Translations under genes and position numbers: made by a program
Notes under the pieces: generated by a model
Databases searched by the model: none
The model's input: only the letters and a program-made list of their open reading frames with translations
Told to the model about the DNA's origin: nothing
Assembly: GCA_963850525.1 (NCBI GenBank)
Contig: CAWKLQ010000008.1
Span: forward strand, 1,302,001 to 1,366,000
Direction: 5' to 3'
Length of the DNA: 64,000 nucleotides
Origin: JAEMQF01 sp963850525
GTDB lineage: Bacteria; Pseudomonadota; Gammaproteobacteria; Burkholderiales; Burkholderiaceae_C
Shown here: positions 8,646-17,279 of the stretch, piece after piece
How the letters are laid out: the number at the start of each line of letters is the position of its first letter
How positions within the stretch are numbered: the stretch's first letter is position 1

Positions 8646-10598
8646 CTATGCGGGCTCGCGCTCCAGATGGTCAGGCGCCAGGCCACGCGTGGCTCTATCC
8701 CACATGCGCCGGTACAGGCCTTCGAGTTCGCGGACGAACAAATCTCCCTTGAAGAGCGGACTCTGCATCGCCTGCGTGCCGAGGGATTCGCGCAAGCCTG
8801 CGCGACGCGGCGCATCGCCAGCCAGCGCCAGAATCGTCGAGCGGTAACTCGCCACATCGGCGCACGCCAACTCGGGCAAGCCAACCGCGCCCAAAACGCT
8901 CGCCGCGACGCGCTGCGCAAACGTCTTGCCGCGCACGCTCACCACCGGTACACCGACCCACAGCGCTTCGCTGGCGGTGGTGTGCGCGTTGCAAGGCCAT
9001 GCGTCTATATACAAGTCGGCCTCGGCCAGGCGACTCAGATGCTGATTCAGCGGCAGCACCGGCGAGAACACCAACCGGTCCGGCGTGAGGCCGCGCTGCG
9101 CGGCGGCGCGCCGCAATGCCAGGCCGACGTTGCGGTTCCATTCCAGCAGCCAAAGACAAGCGTTGGGCAAGGCGTGCAACAGTGCACACCATTCATCGAA
9201 GACCTCGGCCGAGATCTTGTACGACTGGTGAAACGCGCACAGCAGCAACTGGCCTTCGGGCAGGCCCCAGTGCGCGCGTCCCAGCGGCGCGGGCCGCTCG
9301 CGCCGCGAGTCATTGGGCTGATAACAGAGCGGCAGTTGGGCGACCTTTTCGCTGAAGCACGCCGCGTCGGCGAGCGGTGTCACAACCGGGTCGCCGACGA
9401 TGTAGTCGATGAAGCGCGCCCCGGACGTGCCGGGGAATCCCAGCCAATTGACTTGCAGCGGCGCGGGGCGGTGCGCGAGCACGGGCAACAAGGTGTCGTG
9501 TGTTGCGCCTTTCAAGTCGACCAGGATGTCGATGTTCGATTCGCGAATGCGTTGTGCCATCGCCGCAAAGCCCAGGCCGCGCAGTTCGACGAAGTGTTCA
9601 CATGCATCGCGCATGCGCGCGCGCATGGCGCTGGCGTCGTCCGGGCCGGTGGAGAACAGCGTGACTTCAAAGGCTTCACGGTCGTGTGCCTCAAACGCCT
9701 GCGCGACGAGCTGCGACGTCGCGTGCTGGTGGAAGTCGGCAGACACGTAGGCCACGCGCAGCCTGCCGGCATGTGCACGTGCCACCCTGCGCGGCAGCGC
9801 GGTGACGCTGCGTTCGGTGTGCAGCATGTGGTGGCGCGCGACTTTGAGCTGCTCCAGCGGGTCGTCACAGAGCACGGCGTGAACGAAGGGTGCAGCCTCC
9901 ATCGGCGTGGCGTCGGGCAGGGCCTTTAGCTGCTGGCGCAAGCCGGCGAGCGCCTCCTGCGCCTCGTTCCAGCGGCACGCCTCGCGTTCGTAAAACGCCA
10001 GCTGGCCGCGCGCCGCCAGCTCGCTGCTGCCCACGCCCAGGGCCACCGCAGTGCGCACGCATTCGGCGGCTTCGGCCTTCATGCCGATGTCCTTGAACGA
10101 CATGCCCAGGCGAAAGTGCGAGATCGCATCGTCCATCTTCAGCGCCAAGGCACCGAGAAAGGTGCGAATCGCTTCATCGTGACGCCGGCAACGTTGCAGC
10201 GCCAGCGCGAGCGACACGAGATGCGGGTGATCCCGCACCACGTCGCCGGGCAAGGCGCGCAGGCACTCGACCGCTTCTTCCGGCCGGCCGAGATTGAGCA
10301 GCGCGTGCGATTCGAGCGTGTGCGCGAGCGCCGTGCGCGGCTCGCGCTCGCGCAGGCATCGCGCGCGGCGTGCCGCGTCTGCCGACCGGTCCGCCTTGAT
10401 CAATGCGTGGATCGCCGCCAGCGCGTACGCGCTGTCGTGGCACAACTTGTCGGCCTGTTCGAACGCCTGCACCGCGCCGCGCCAGTCGTCGCGCTGCGCG
10501 CGCTGTTGCCCGGCCAGCCAATGGCGATAGGCGCGCGCGGGTTTGTCGCCAGCGTGGGGCGCGCTGGGGTTGGATGGGGCGGGCAACTCGAGGGCCAT
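8646..10598 (-). CDS. GT41 SPINDLY/O-GlcNAc-transferase-like glycosyltransferase with TPR N-terminus
   Basis: The N-terminal ~230 residues are Ala/Leu-rich helical TPR-like repeats (WRGAVQAFEQADKL, LGRPEEAVECLRAL). The C-terminal part has the GT41 signatures: YVSADFHQHATSQL, DILVDLKGATHDTLL, APLQVNWLGFPGTSG, FIDYIVGD, FHQSYKISAEVFDEW and DAWPCNAHTTASEALWVGVP. The family transfers a sugar, usually GlcNAc, from UDP-sugar to Ser/Thr of proteins; in bacteria several act on flagellins or adhesins. The ATG at 10598 (MALELP) is preferred over the upstream in-frame TTG. It lies between the Ser/Thr-rich giant gene and the flagellins, downstream of a GT2 gene on the same strand, so flagellin or the giant protein is a plausible acceptor. 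The acceptor and donor sugar are not determined by sequence. Confidence 0.85.
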   Translation of the reverse strand: MALELPAPSNPSAPHAGDKPARAYRHWLAGQQRAQRDDWRGAVQAFEQADKLCHDSAYALAAIHALIKADRSADAARRARCLREREPRTALAHTLESHALLNLGRPEEAVECLRALPGDVVRDHPHLVSLALALQRCRRHDEAIRTFLGALALKMDDAISHFRLGMSFKDIGMKAEAAECVRTAVALGVGSSELAARGQLAFYEREACRWNEAQEALAGLRQQLKALPDATPMEAAPFVHAVLCDDPLEQLKVARHHMLHTERSVTALPRRVARAHAGRLRVAYVSADFHQHATSQLVAQAFEAHDREAFEVTLFSTGPDDASAMRARMRDACEHFVELRGLGFAAMAQRIRESNIDILVDLKGATHDTLLPVLAHRPAPLQVNWLGFPGTSGARFIDYIVGDPVVTPLADAACFSEKVAQLPLCYQPNDSRRERPAPLGRAHWGLPEGQLLLCAFHQSYKISAEVFDEWCALLHALPNACLWLLEWNRNVGLALRRAAAQRGLTPDRLVFSPVLPLNQHLSRLAEADLYIDAWPCNAHTTASEALWVGVPVVSVRGKTFAQRVAASVLGAVGLPELACADVASYRSTILALAGDAPRRAGLRESLGTQAMQSPLFKGDLFVRELEGLYRRMWDRATRGLAPDHLEREPA

Positions 10599-10676
10599 GG
10601 GTGCGGCAGCCGGCAAAGTGGTGGCGTGCCTAGCCTAGGGCGGCGAGCCCGTGGCGAAACGCGAAATACCGGTGCC

Positions 10677-11813
10677 TCAGCCCACTACTTCGGGCTGCGC
10701 CATCGCGCCCTGGCGCAAACGCACGGCTTCCTGCTCCCAGTGCCGCGCCTGGTCGGCGTGGCCCAGGCTCGCGTGGAACACGCCCAGGTTGTGCGCCGCC
10801 AAGTAGCTGCCGCGGCCTTGCACGGTGTCCGGCAGATCGGGCTGCTCGCCGATCTGCAGCGCGCGCAGCCAGCTCGCCTCGATTTGCGGCAACAGCGTCG
10901 CGGCCTGCTGCGGCCGGCGGATTGCGCACTCCAGCAGCACATCGCCCAACGTGAACTGAAAGTCGGGCGAGTGCGCCCAGTGCGCCTGCTCGGCGGCGGC
11001 GACGCGCAGCGCCTCGTCGACGCAGCCCAGCTGCTTGAGCGTGAACATCCAGCGCACGACCAGGTCGTGGCGCCACGACGCGCTTGCCGCTGCGCTTGCG
11101 TAGGCGCATGCATAGTGCGGCTGGGCCTGGGCGAACTGCGAGTTCACTTCCAGGTCCTTGCCCAATTGGTAGTTCCAATAGGCATCGTGGGGGTGCTCGG
11201 CCAGCGCGGTTTCGAGCAGCCGACGGTTGCGCCCCGCCTTGCCGACCCGCTGCGCCGCGAGGTAGCCATCGTGCGCGACGTCCAGCGCGATGCGCCGTCG
11301 GGGCAGTGGCGACTCGGGCTGCTCGTGAATGCGCCCCGCGTAGCGCACGCTGGCGGGCAACAGGCGCGGCAGCCAGCTCGGCGCGTCGGTTGCGCCATGG
11401 TCGATGCGGCTCGCCACTCGAACCTGCCCCAAGAACATCGGATCCTGGCTTCGCACCGCGGAAAGATACTCCCCACCGCCGACCAGCCATTCATCGGCAT
11501 CGAGCACGAGCCGCCACGGGGCTTGGGTGAGCGCGAGCGCCGCGTTGCGCGCCGCGGCAAAGTCGTCGATCCACGCAAAGTGCTGCACCACCGCGCCGCA
11601 GCGCTGCGCGATCGCCACCGTCGCGTCGTGCGAGCCGGTGTCGAGCACGAGCATGTCGTCAACAAAGGGGCGCACGCTGTCCAGGCATCTTTCTATACAG
11701 CGCGCTTCGTCGCGCACGATCATCACCAGGGCGATTCTTGGCGCTGCGCGCGGTTGACTGGGTTCGCTCGGAGCCGTGTCGCCGCGTGCTGCGCAGCCGT
11801 CTGCAATCTTCAT
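10677..11813 (-). CDS. Family 2 glycosyltransferase with C-terminal TPR-like region
   Basis: The GT-A fold start is clear: IALVMIVRDEARCIERCLDS, then VDDMLVLDTGSHDAT and the DXD-type motif LVLDADEW near residue 105. The remaining ~200 residues are TPR-like helical repeats (AYWNYQLGKDLEVN, AAHNLGVFHASLGHADQARHW). GT2 enzymes of this type add sugars to proteins or glycan precursors using nucleotide-diphospho-sugars. The stop is 78 nt upstream of the GT41 start on the same strand, so the two are likely co-transcribed. The gene is divergent from flagellin fliC across a 233-bp intergenic region. A role in glycosylating flagellin or the giant repeat protein is inferred from context only. Confidence 0.8.
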   Translation of the reverse strand: MKIADGCAARGDTAPSEPSQPRAAPRIALVMIVRDEARCIERCLDSVRPFVDDMLVLDTGSHDATVAIAQRCGAVVQHFAWIDDFAAARNAALALTQAPWRLVLDADEWLVGGGEYLSAVRSQDPMFLGQVRVASRIDHGATDAPSWLPRLLPASVRYAGRIHEQPESPLPRRRIALDVAHDGYLAAQRVGKAGRNRRLLETALAEHPHDAYWNYQLGKDLEVNSQFAQAQPHYACAYASAAASASWRHDLVVRWMFTLKQLGCVDEALRVAAAEQAHWAHSPDFQFTLGDVLLECAIRRPQQAATLLPQIEASWLRALQIGEQPDLPDTVQGRGSYLAAHNLGVFHASLGHADQARHWEQEAVRLRQGAMAQPEVVG

Positions 11814-11830
11814 GGGCGCAATGGCAACAC

Positions 11831-11857
11831 TTCAGTTGCCGCGCGAAGCGCCGATAA
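11831..11857 (+). promoter_or_regulatory. Candidate distal sigma-28 promoter of fliC
   Basis: A perfect GCCGATAA at 11850-11857 is preceded 11 nt upstream by TTCAGTTG, a partial match to the FliA -35 element. It would give a long leader of about 180 nt before the flagellin start. Weaker than the closer candidate, but its -10 is exact. Confidence 0.4.
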
Positions 11858-11939
11858 GCCCGGCTCAACGCCTCTTTATTCACCGACCGGCCCGCTTGAC
11901 TTTGTTTGATGAATTTTTCACAGGGTTTGAAAAACACCC

Positions 11940-11967
11940 TCAAGTCAAACCGGGACCGCACCGATAA
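11940..11967 (+). promoter_or_regulatory. Candidate proximal sigma-28 promoter of fliC
   Basis: TCAAGTC, 13 nt, ACCGATAA lies about 80 nt upstream of the flagellin start. It resembles the boxes at fliD, fliS and the giant gene but has one extra base in the spacer. Confidence 0.55.
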
Positions 11968-12046
11968 CGACAGCAACGCACCTGGGAAACCGGGCTCGTA
12001 GGCCGCCTAGGCAGCCGAGTCACATCAACCGCAAGGAGCCCCTACC

Positions 12047-12850
12047 GTGGCAATGACCATCAACACCAACGTCGTTTCGCTGAACGCGCAACGCAATCTC
12101 TCGACGTCCAAGACGTCGCTCGCCACCTCGATGGAGCGCTTGTCATCGGGGCTGCGGGTCAATTCGGCCAAAGACGACGCCGCCGGCCTGGCCATCGCCG
12201 GCCGCATGGAAGGCCAGATCCGCGGCATCAACGTCGCGATCCGCAACGCCAACGACGGCATCTCGGTGGCGCAAACCGCTGAAGGTGCACTGGCGACGAT
12301 CACCGACGCGCTGCAACGCATGCGTGAACTGGCGATTCAGGCGCAGAACGGCTCGAACGGCACGACGGACCGAGCCAACCTCGATACGGAGTATCAACAA
12401 CTCTCCTCAGAAATCACGCGCATTGGCTCGCAGACCAAGTTCAACGGCGTGGCCATCGTGGGCGCTGGCGCCGGAGGGCAGACCTTCCAGATCGGCCCAA
12501 ACAATGGCGACACGCTGACGATCACGACCAACGCGGTCGCGACGGTCACCGGTGACCTGACCACCGCGGCGAACGCATCGACGGCAGTTGACGCACTCGA
12601 CACGGCACTGACCACGATCAACACCGACCGCGCAACTTACGGCGCTGCAATGAGCCGCTTCTCGTATGCGATCAACAACCTGCAAGTGACCGGCGAGAAT
12701 CAATCGGCGGCACGCGGACGCATCATCGACGCCGACTTCGCCGCGGAAACGGCCAATCTGTCTCGAGCGCAGATCATGCAGCAGGCCGGCAGCGCGATGG
12801 TGGCGCAAGCGAATCAGTTGCCCAACCAGGTGCTGGCGCTGCTGCGCTAA
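12047..12850 (+). CDS. fliC: Flagellin 1
   Basis: A 267-aa flagellin with conserved D0/D1 ends: MTINTNVVSLNAQRN at the N-terminus, RLSSGLRVNSAKDDAAGLAI near residue 35, and the C-terminal NQSAARGRIIDADFAAETA followed by QQAGSAMVAQANQLPNQVL and LLR. The central variable domain is almost absent, so this is a short flagellin. The start is GTG at 12047: an AAGGAG lies 8 nt upstream, and the next in-frame ATG (12053) is too far from it. It is closely similar to the second flagellin at 13061. Sigma-28-like boxes lie upstream and a clear intrinsic terminator downstream, so it is probably a single-gene transcript. It is exported by the flagellar type III system and polymerises into the filament. Confidence 0.95.
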   Translation: MAMTINTNVVSLNAQRNLSTSKTSLATSMERLSSGLRVNSAKDDAAGLAIAGRMEGQIRGINVAIRNANDGISVAQTAEGALATITDALQRMRELAIQAQNGSNGTTDRANLDTEYQQLSSEITRIGSQTKFNGVAIVGAGAGGQTFQIGPNNGDTLTITTNAVATVTGDLTTAANASTAVDALDTALTTINTDRATYGAAMSRFSYAINNLQVTGENQSAARGRIIDADFAAETANLSRAQIMQQAGSAMVAQANQLPNQVLALLR

Positions 12851-12893
12851 GCACCGACCGCAGGCCCGGCACAAGGGCCCCAAACAATCCAAC

Positions 12894-12916
12894 GCCGCCC
12901 TTCACGGGCGGCTTTT
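12894..12916 (+). terminator. Intrinsic terminator after flagellin 1
   Basis: A 7-bp GC stem (GCCGCCC / GGGCGGC) with a TTCAC loop is followed by TTTT, about 45 nt after the flagellin stop codon. Confidence 0.8.
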
Positions 12917-13060
12917 CATTTTGTTTAACCGGGGTTCGCCGCCCTTATCGAACGATCCCCGCCGCGGCCATGCAGAAGAATCCACTTGGCAGACCCCAGT
13001 GTCTGACCCCCCGACCGGCACCCGAGCCGGGAGACGAATGGATTCTCCAGGAGTACCTGC

Positions 13061-13867
13061 ATGGCCCAGACCATCAACACGAACATCGTTTCGCTCAACG
13101 CGCAGCGCAATCTGACAACGTCGAAGATCTCGCTCGCGACGTCGATGGAACGCCTGTCGTCGGGCCTGCGGGTCAACTCATCACGTGACGACGCCGCGGG
13201 CCTGGCGATTGCCGACCGCATGAATGCTCAGATTCGCGGCATCAACGTCGCGATCCGCAACGCGAACGACGGCATTTCCCTGGCGCAGACCGCCGAGGGC
13301 GCGCTGTCCACGATCACCGACGCGCTGCAGCGCATGCGCGAACTCGCAATCCAGGCGCTGAACGGCTCGAACGGCACCAACGACCGCGCAAACCTCGACT
13401 CCGAGTACCAACAACTCTCTGCGGAAATTCAACGCGTCGCCGACCAGACCAAGTTCAACGGCGTGGCCATCGTCGGTGCCGGTGCCGGCGCGCAGTCGTT
13501 CCAGGTCGGGCCGAACAACGGCGACACGTTGACGATGACGACCGTGGCGGTCACCGCCGTCACCGGCGGCATCACCGACGTCGCCCTCGCATCGACCGCG
13601 CTGAGCGACATCGACGTCGCGCTGGACGCCATCAACACCGACCGCGCCACCTACGGCGCGGCGATGAGTCGCTTCGCTTTCGCCATCACCAACTTGCAAG
13701 TGACGGGCGAAAACCAGTCGGCGGCGCGGGGGCGCATCATGGACGCCGACTTTGCCGCCGAAACCGCCAACATGTCGCGCGCAAACATCCTGCAACAGGC
13801 CGGCACGGCGATGGTCGCGCAAGCGAATCAGCTGCCGCAGCAAGTGCTGCAATTGCTGCGCAGCTGA
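13061..13867 (+). CDS. fliC: Flagellin 2
   Basis: A 268-aa second flagellin with the same layout: MAQTINTNIVSLNAQRN, RLSSGLRVNSSRDDAAGLAI, and a C-terminal ENQSAARGRIMDADFAAETA / QQVLQLLRS. Differences from flagellin 1 cluster in the middle (around residues 165-200), as expected for surface-exposed positions. The start ATG has an AGGAG about 9 nt upstream. No good sigma-28 box is visible in the 210 bp upstream, so its promoter may differ from that of flagellin 1. It is followed by a palindromic repeat element rather than a simple terminator. Two flagellins in tandem suggest a mixed filament or alternate expression. Confidence 0.93.
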   Translation: MAQTINTNIVSLNAQRNLTTSKISLATSMERLSSGLRVNSSRDDAAGLAIADRMNAQIRGINVAIRNANDGISLAQTAEGALSTITDALQRMRELAIQALNGSNGTNDRANLDSEYQQLSAEIQRVADQTKFNGVAIVGAGAGAQSFQVGPNNGDTLTMTTVAVTAVTGGITDVALASTALSDIDVALDAINTDRATYGAAMSRFAFAITNLQVTGENQSAARGRIMDADFAAETANMSRANILQQAGTAMVAQANQLPQQVLQLLRS

Positions 13868-13907
13868 GGCGTCTGGCGCCGGCCGAGCTGGCGCTGCCGC
13901 CGCTCGG

Positions 13908-14003
13908 GGTCATCCCGGCGCACGCCGGGATCCACCGTCTCCCGACCTCGCTTGGATCCCGGCCCCCGTTTCGAGCACGGTACAACCTTTCGCCGGGATG
14001 ACC
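13908..14003. repeat. 96-bp intergenic element with 13-bp terminal inverted repeats
   Basis: GGTCATCCCGGCG at 13908-13920 is exactly repeated in inverse at 13991-14003. Inside are further palindromes: TCCCGGCG-CA-CGCCGGGA at the left end, and GGATCCA facing TGGATCC in the middle. The design is that of a REP/BIME or MITE-like dispersed element common between genes in beta-proteobacteria. It separates flagellin 2 from fliD and could terminate or stabilise the flagellin mRNA. Confidence 0.7.
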
Positions 14004-14060
14004 GCAACAATCCCCTTGTTCGCCGCGGGCCAGTTGTGGTTGGGCTCGCGCTGAAATCCC

Positions 14061-14087
14061 TCAAGTCCCGCGCAAATCTGCCGAAAC
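14061..14087 (+). promoter_or_regulatory. Sigma-28 (FliA)-like promoter of fliD
   Basis: CTCAAGTC, 12 nt, GCCGAAAC ends 26 nt before the fliD start codon. It has the same -35 and spacer as the fliS box and the giant-gene box. Confidence 0.65.
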
Positions 14088-14113
14088 GCGGATGACGACA
14101 AAGGATTATTCCC

Positions 14114-15559
14114 ATGGCCACGATCTCATCGCCTGGCGTCGGCAGCGGGCTGGACGTCAACAACATCATCACGCAGTTGGTGGCGGTCGAGCGCGTTCCG
14201 CTGACCAAGCTCGAAAACGAAGCCAAGGCGTTGGAGACCAAACTCTCGACGTACGGCAAGGTCAAGTCTGCGATCTCGGCGCTGCGTGACGCGGCTGCGG
14301 CGCTGACGCGCGCCGAGACGTGGACGCGCACGACGGGCGCTTCTGGAAATCCTGGCGCAGTCAGCGTGACCACGGGGGCGAACACCAAGGCCGGCAACTA
14401 CTTGATTCAGGTGAACAGCCTCGCCGCTGCGCAATCCAACGCGACCGGCGTGTTTGCCTCGGCCGATGCGCTGGTAGGCGAAGGCACGCTGACCATCGAG
14501 CTGGGCGCCTGGGGCGTCGGCCAGGGTAGTTTCGCCCCCAAGGTGGGCGCCACCGCGGTGCAGATCGCCGTCGGGCCGCCGGCGCAGTCGCTCGCGCAAT
14601 TGCGCGACAAGATCAACGCCTCGGGCGCAGGGGTCGTCGCCTCGGTGCTCAGCGACGCGAGCGGCGCGCGCCTCGTGCTGCGCTCGAGTTCGCCCGGCGG
14701 CTCCAATGCGTTTCGCGTGAGCGTCGCCGACAGCGATGGCAACGACAGTGACGGCGTAGGCCTCTCCGCCCTCGCCTTCGACCCCTCGGTGGGGATCCTG
14801 ACGATGGCGCAGGCGCTCGCCGCAGCGAACGCCTCGGCGACGCTGAACAACCTGCCCATCACCTCGGAAAGCAATACGCTCACCGATGTGCTCGACGGCA
14901 TGACGCTCACGCTGAACCAGGTGACCTCAGGCCCGGTTCAGCTGAGCGCGGCGCTCGACGCGCCCTCCTTGCGCAAGTCGGTCGACGCCTTCGTCACCGC
15001 CTACAACGACTTGAACAAGATGCTCGCCGACCAGACCAAACTGGGCAGCGCCGAGCAAAATAGGACCAACCTGCACGGCGACAGCGCCGCCCTGGCGATT
15101 CGCAACCAATTGCGCCAGTTGCTGGGCGCGACGAGCAGCGCATCGAGCACGTTCGCGCGCCTCTCCGAAGCCGGATTCGACGTGCAGCGCGACGGCTCGA
15201 TCACGCTCAACGAAACCAAGATCACGAGCGCCCTGGCGAATCCGGTGGAGGCGCGCAAGGTGTTCGGCAATGTCGATGCGCTCGTGAGCGCGAACAACGG
15301 CATCGCGACGCAGATCCGCACGATGGCCGATCGCCTGCTCGGCGGGGACGGCACGATAGGCACACGCAGCGACGGGCTTCGACGCAACCTCGACTTGAAC
15401 CAGGACCGCCAGGACCGATTGACCGAGCGCATCGCCCAGGTCGAAAGACGCCTTCGTGCCCAATACACCGCGCTGGACCGCCAGATGGCGCAGCTGAACA
15501 GCCTGTCGGGCTACATCACGCAGCAGCTCACCGTTTTTAACAACAGCGGCTCGAATTAG
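14114..15559 (+). CDS. fliD: Flagellar filament cap protein FliD
   Basis: 481 aa. The N-terminus ISSPGVGSGLDVNNIITQLVAVE is the typical FliD_N start. Coiled-coil-forming helices follow, and the C-terminus (RLRAQYTALDRQMAQLNSLSGYITQQL) is the conserved D0 coil. FliD forms the pentameric or hexameric cap at the filament tip and guides flagellin folding after export. ATG 14114 follows an AAAGGA about 10 nt upstream. It is followed 88 nt later by fliS, which has its own sigma-28-like box. Confidence 0.95.
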   Translation: MATISSPGVGSGLDVNNIITQLVAVERVPLTKLENEAKALETKLSTYGKVKSAISALRDAAAALTRAETWTRTTGASGNPGAVSVTTGANTKAGNYLIQVNSLAAAQSNATGVFASADALVGEGTLTIELGAWGVGQGSFAPKVGATAVQIAVGPPAQSLAQLRDKINASGAGVVASVLSDASGARLVLRSSSPGGSNAFRVSVADSDGNDSDGVGLSALAFDPSVGILTMAQALAAANASATLNNLPITSESNTLTDVLDGMTLTLNQVTSGPVQLSAALDAPSLRKSVDAFVTAYNDLNKMLADQTKLGSAEQNRTNLHGDSAALAIRNQLRQLLGATSSASSTFARLSEAGFDVQRDGSITLNETKITSALANPVEARKVFGNVDALVSANNGIATQIRTMADRLLGGDGTIGTRSDGLRRNLDLNQDRQDRLTERIAQVERRLRAQYTALDRQMAQLNSLSGYITQQLTVFNNSGSN

Positions 15560-15583
15560 CGGGCATTGTCGGAAGCGGGCGAC

Positions 15584-15610
15584 TCAAGTCGCCCCCCGAG
15601 CCACCGATAT
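15584..15610 (+). promoter_or_regulatory. Sigma-28 (FliA)-like promoter of fliS-fliT-ycgR
   Basis: CTCAAGTC, 12 nt, ACCGATAT lies 37 nt before the fliS start. The -35 and -10 elements are identical to those of the giant repeat gene on the other strand. Confidence 0.65.
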
Positions 15611-15647
15611 TTACGGCACAGACTCACTTCCAGGCGACCCGACAGCC

Positions 15648-16088
15648 ATGCAAGCGACTCAGCCTCGCTCCCACAAGCCCCACGCCATCGCCAGTGCGTA
15701 CCGGCACGTCGGCATCGAAACCGGCGTGTCGGGCGCTTCGCCGCATCAGCTCGTCTGCATGCTGTTCGACGGCGTGCAAGATTCGATTGCGCAGGCGCGC
15801 GGTGCGATCCGTGCCGGCGACATCCAGACCAAGGGCCGCGCCATCGCGCGCGCCATGCGCATCGTCGACGAGGGCCTGCACGGCGCGCTCAACGCGCAAT
15901 CCGGCGGAACCCTGGCGCTGGACCTGCGCGACCTGTACAACTACATCACGGTGCGCCTGACGCACGCGAACCTGAACAATGACGACGCGGCGCTGGCCGA
16001 GTGCGCCAAGCTGATCGAGCCGCTGCGCAGCGCCTGGCGCGAGATCGGCGCGCAAGTTCAGCAAAAGCCATCGATCGCCCAGCCATGA
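15648..16088 (+). CDS. fliS: Flagellin export chaperone FliS
   Basis: 146 aa, mostly helical, with the family pattern AIASAYRHVGIETGVSGASPHQLVCMLFDG near the start and DLYNYITVRLTHANLNND near residue 100. FliS binds the C-terminal D0 helix of flagellin in the cytoplasm and prevents early polymerisation before export. Its stop overlaps the fliT start (ATGA at 16085-16088), so the two are translationally coupled. Confidence 0.93.
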   Translation: MQATQPRSHKPHAIASAYRHVGIETGVSGASPHQLVCMLFDGVQDSIAQARGAIRAGDIQTKGRAIARAMRIVDEGLHGALNAQSGGTLALDLRDLYNYITVRLTHANLNNDDAALAECAKLIEPLRSAWREIGAQVQQKPSIAQP

Positions 16089-16420
16089 AACCCAGTGCCG
16101 CCATGCCGCTCGACACGCCCACTCCCGTTTCGTTGCTGAACTACTACGAAGCCATCGAACAGGCCAGCCAGGACATGCTGCGCGCCGCGCGCGATGGCGA
16201 CTGGGACCGCGTCGTCAAGCTCGAAAGCGCGTGCGCGCTGTTGATCTCGCACCTCAAGCACGCCGCCGCGAAGAAAGCCCTCGCCCCGGACGAAGCCCAG
16301 CTCAAGTCGCGCATCATGCAGCGCATCGTCATCAACGACGCCGAGATCCGGCAACTCGCCGAGCCCTGGCTCGACGACCTCGACCGGCTGCTCGCCGGGC
16401 GCAACCGCACGGTGCATTGA
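16085..16420 (+). CDS. fliT: FliT-like flagellar chaperone
   Basis: About 111 aa from the ATG at 16085, which overlaps the fliS stop. A longer in-frame reading exists upstream but would lie mostly inside fliS, so it was not used. The sequence is helical (SLLNYYEAIEQASQDMLRAARDGDWDRVVKLE) and matches the usual FliT size and position. FliT typically binds FliD and restrains FlhDC or export. The family is poorly conserved, so the call rests partly on gene order. Confidence 0.8.
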   Translation: MKPSAAMPLDTPTPVSLLNYYEAIEQASQDMLRAARDGDWDRVVKLESACALLISHLKHAAAKKALAPDEAQLKSRIMQRIVINDAEIRQLAEPWLDDLDRLLAGRNRTVH

Positions 16421-16449
16421 GCCGGCCCCACGCCACGATTCTTAGCGCG

Positions 16450-17202
16450 ATGGACACCCTGCCGATGTCGCTGGATTCGCTGGCCGCCGCGCACGGCGGC
16501 CTGGGCGAATTCCGCATGACTTCCGCGGTGGAGATTCGCGCCATGCTCGGGCGCGTGTGCAGCGCCGGCATCGTCCTGAGCCTGAACGCCGGCGAAGGCA
16601 CGAGCTGGGAGGTCAAGCCCTGGGCGATCGACTCGGCGCGCTCGGCGATCAGCATGGCGTTCGACGGCGACACGGCCGACCCCCTGCTGCAGCGCGTGCT
16701 CGAGAGCACCCTGGTGATCGCGGTGGGCGTGATCGACGACGTGAAGATTCAATTCGACGTGCAGGGCCTGGTGCTCGTGCAGGGCACCAGCTCGGCTGCG
16801 CTGCGCTGCGCGGTGCCGCGCGAGCTCTACCGCTTCCAGCGCCGCGAGAACTTCCGGGTGCGCCCGCCGGTGCGCAATGCGCCGGCAGCGCGCCTGACGC
16901 ACCCGGGTCTGCCCGCGCTGCTGCGCATCATCGACGTGAGCGCAGGCGGCTGCGCCCTGTTCCTGCCGGAGGGCGCGCCGCCGGTCGATGCCGGCACGCT
17001 GATCCATGGCGTGATTCTCGACCTGGAGGTCAACGTGCGCGTTCAGACCGACCTGCGCGTCCAGCACATCTCGACGCTCAGCGCGGCGACGAACGGAATG
17101 AAGATCGGCTGCCAGTTCGTGAACCCGAACAACAGCTCGCTGCGCAACTTGCAGCACTACATCGCGCAGACGCAGAAGCGGGCACGCTTGGCGAGCGTTT
17201 GA
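16450..17202 (+). CDS. ycgR: YcgR-type flagellar brake protein with PilZ domain
   Basis: 250 aa from ATG 16450, 29 nt after fliT. The N-terminal ~120 residues fit the YcgR N-domain. The PilZ domain follows, with the c-di-GMP motifs QRRENFRV (RxxxR) and DVSAGGC (D/NxSxxG). YcgR binds c-di-GMP and then acts on the flagellar motor to slow or bias rotation. Placement in the fliST operon under a sigma-28-like promoter fits that role. The upstream in-frame reading to 16231 overlaps fliT and is rejected. Confidence 0.88.
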   Translation: MDTLPMSLDSLAAAHGGLGEFRMTSAVEIRAMLGRVCSAGIVLSLNAGEGTSWEVKPWAIDSARSAISMAFDGDTADPLLQRVLESTLVIAVGVIDDVKIQFDVQGLVLVQGTSSAALRCAVPRELYRFQRRENFRVRPPVRNAPAARLTHPGLPALLRIIDVSAGGCALFLPEGAPPVDAGTLIHGVILDLEVNVRVQTDLRVQHISTLSAATNGMKIGCQFVNPNNSSLRNLQHYIAQTQKRARLASV

Positions 17203-17279
17203 AGTCGCGTTCGCGAGGCGCGAGATGCGCCGTCAGGCAGGCCCGCTGGTCAGCAGCGCGTCGGAGCAGCGCGGCGAAG

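Noticed and set aside
12913..13060. Sigma-28 promoter for flagellin 2
   Set aside because: No TCAAGTC-type -35 with a CCGATA-type -10 at correct spacing was found; CCCTTATCG is a poor match.
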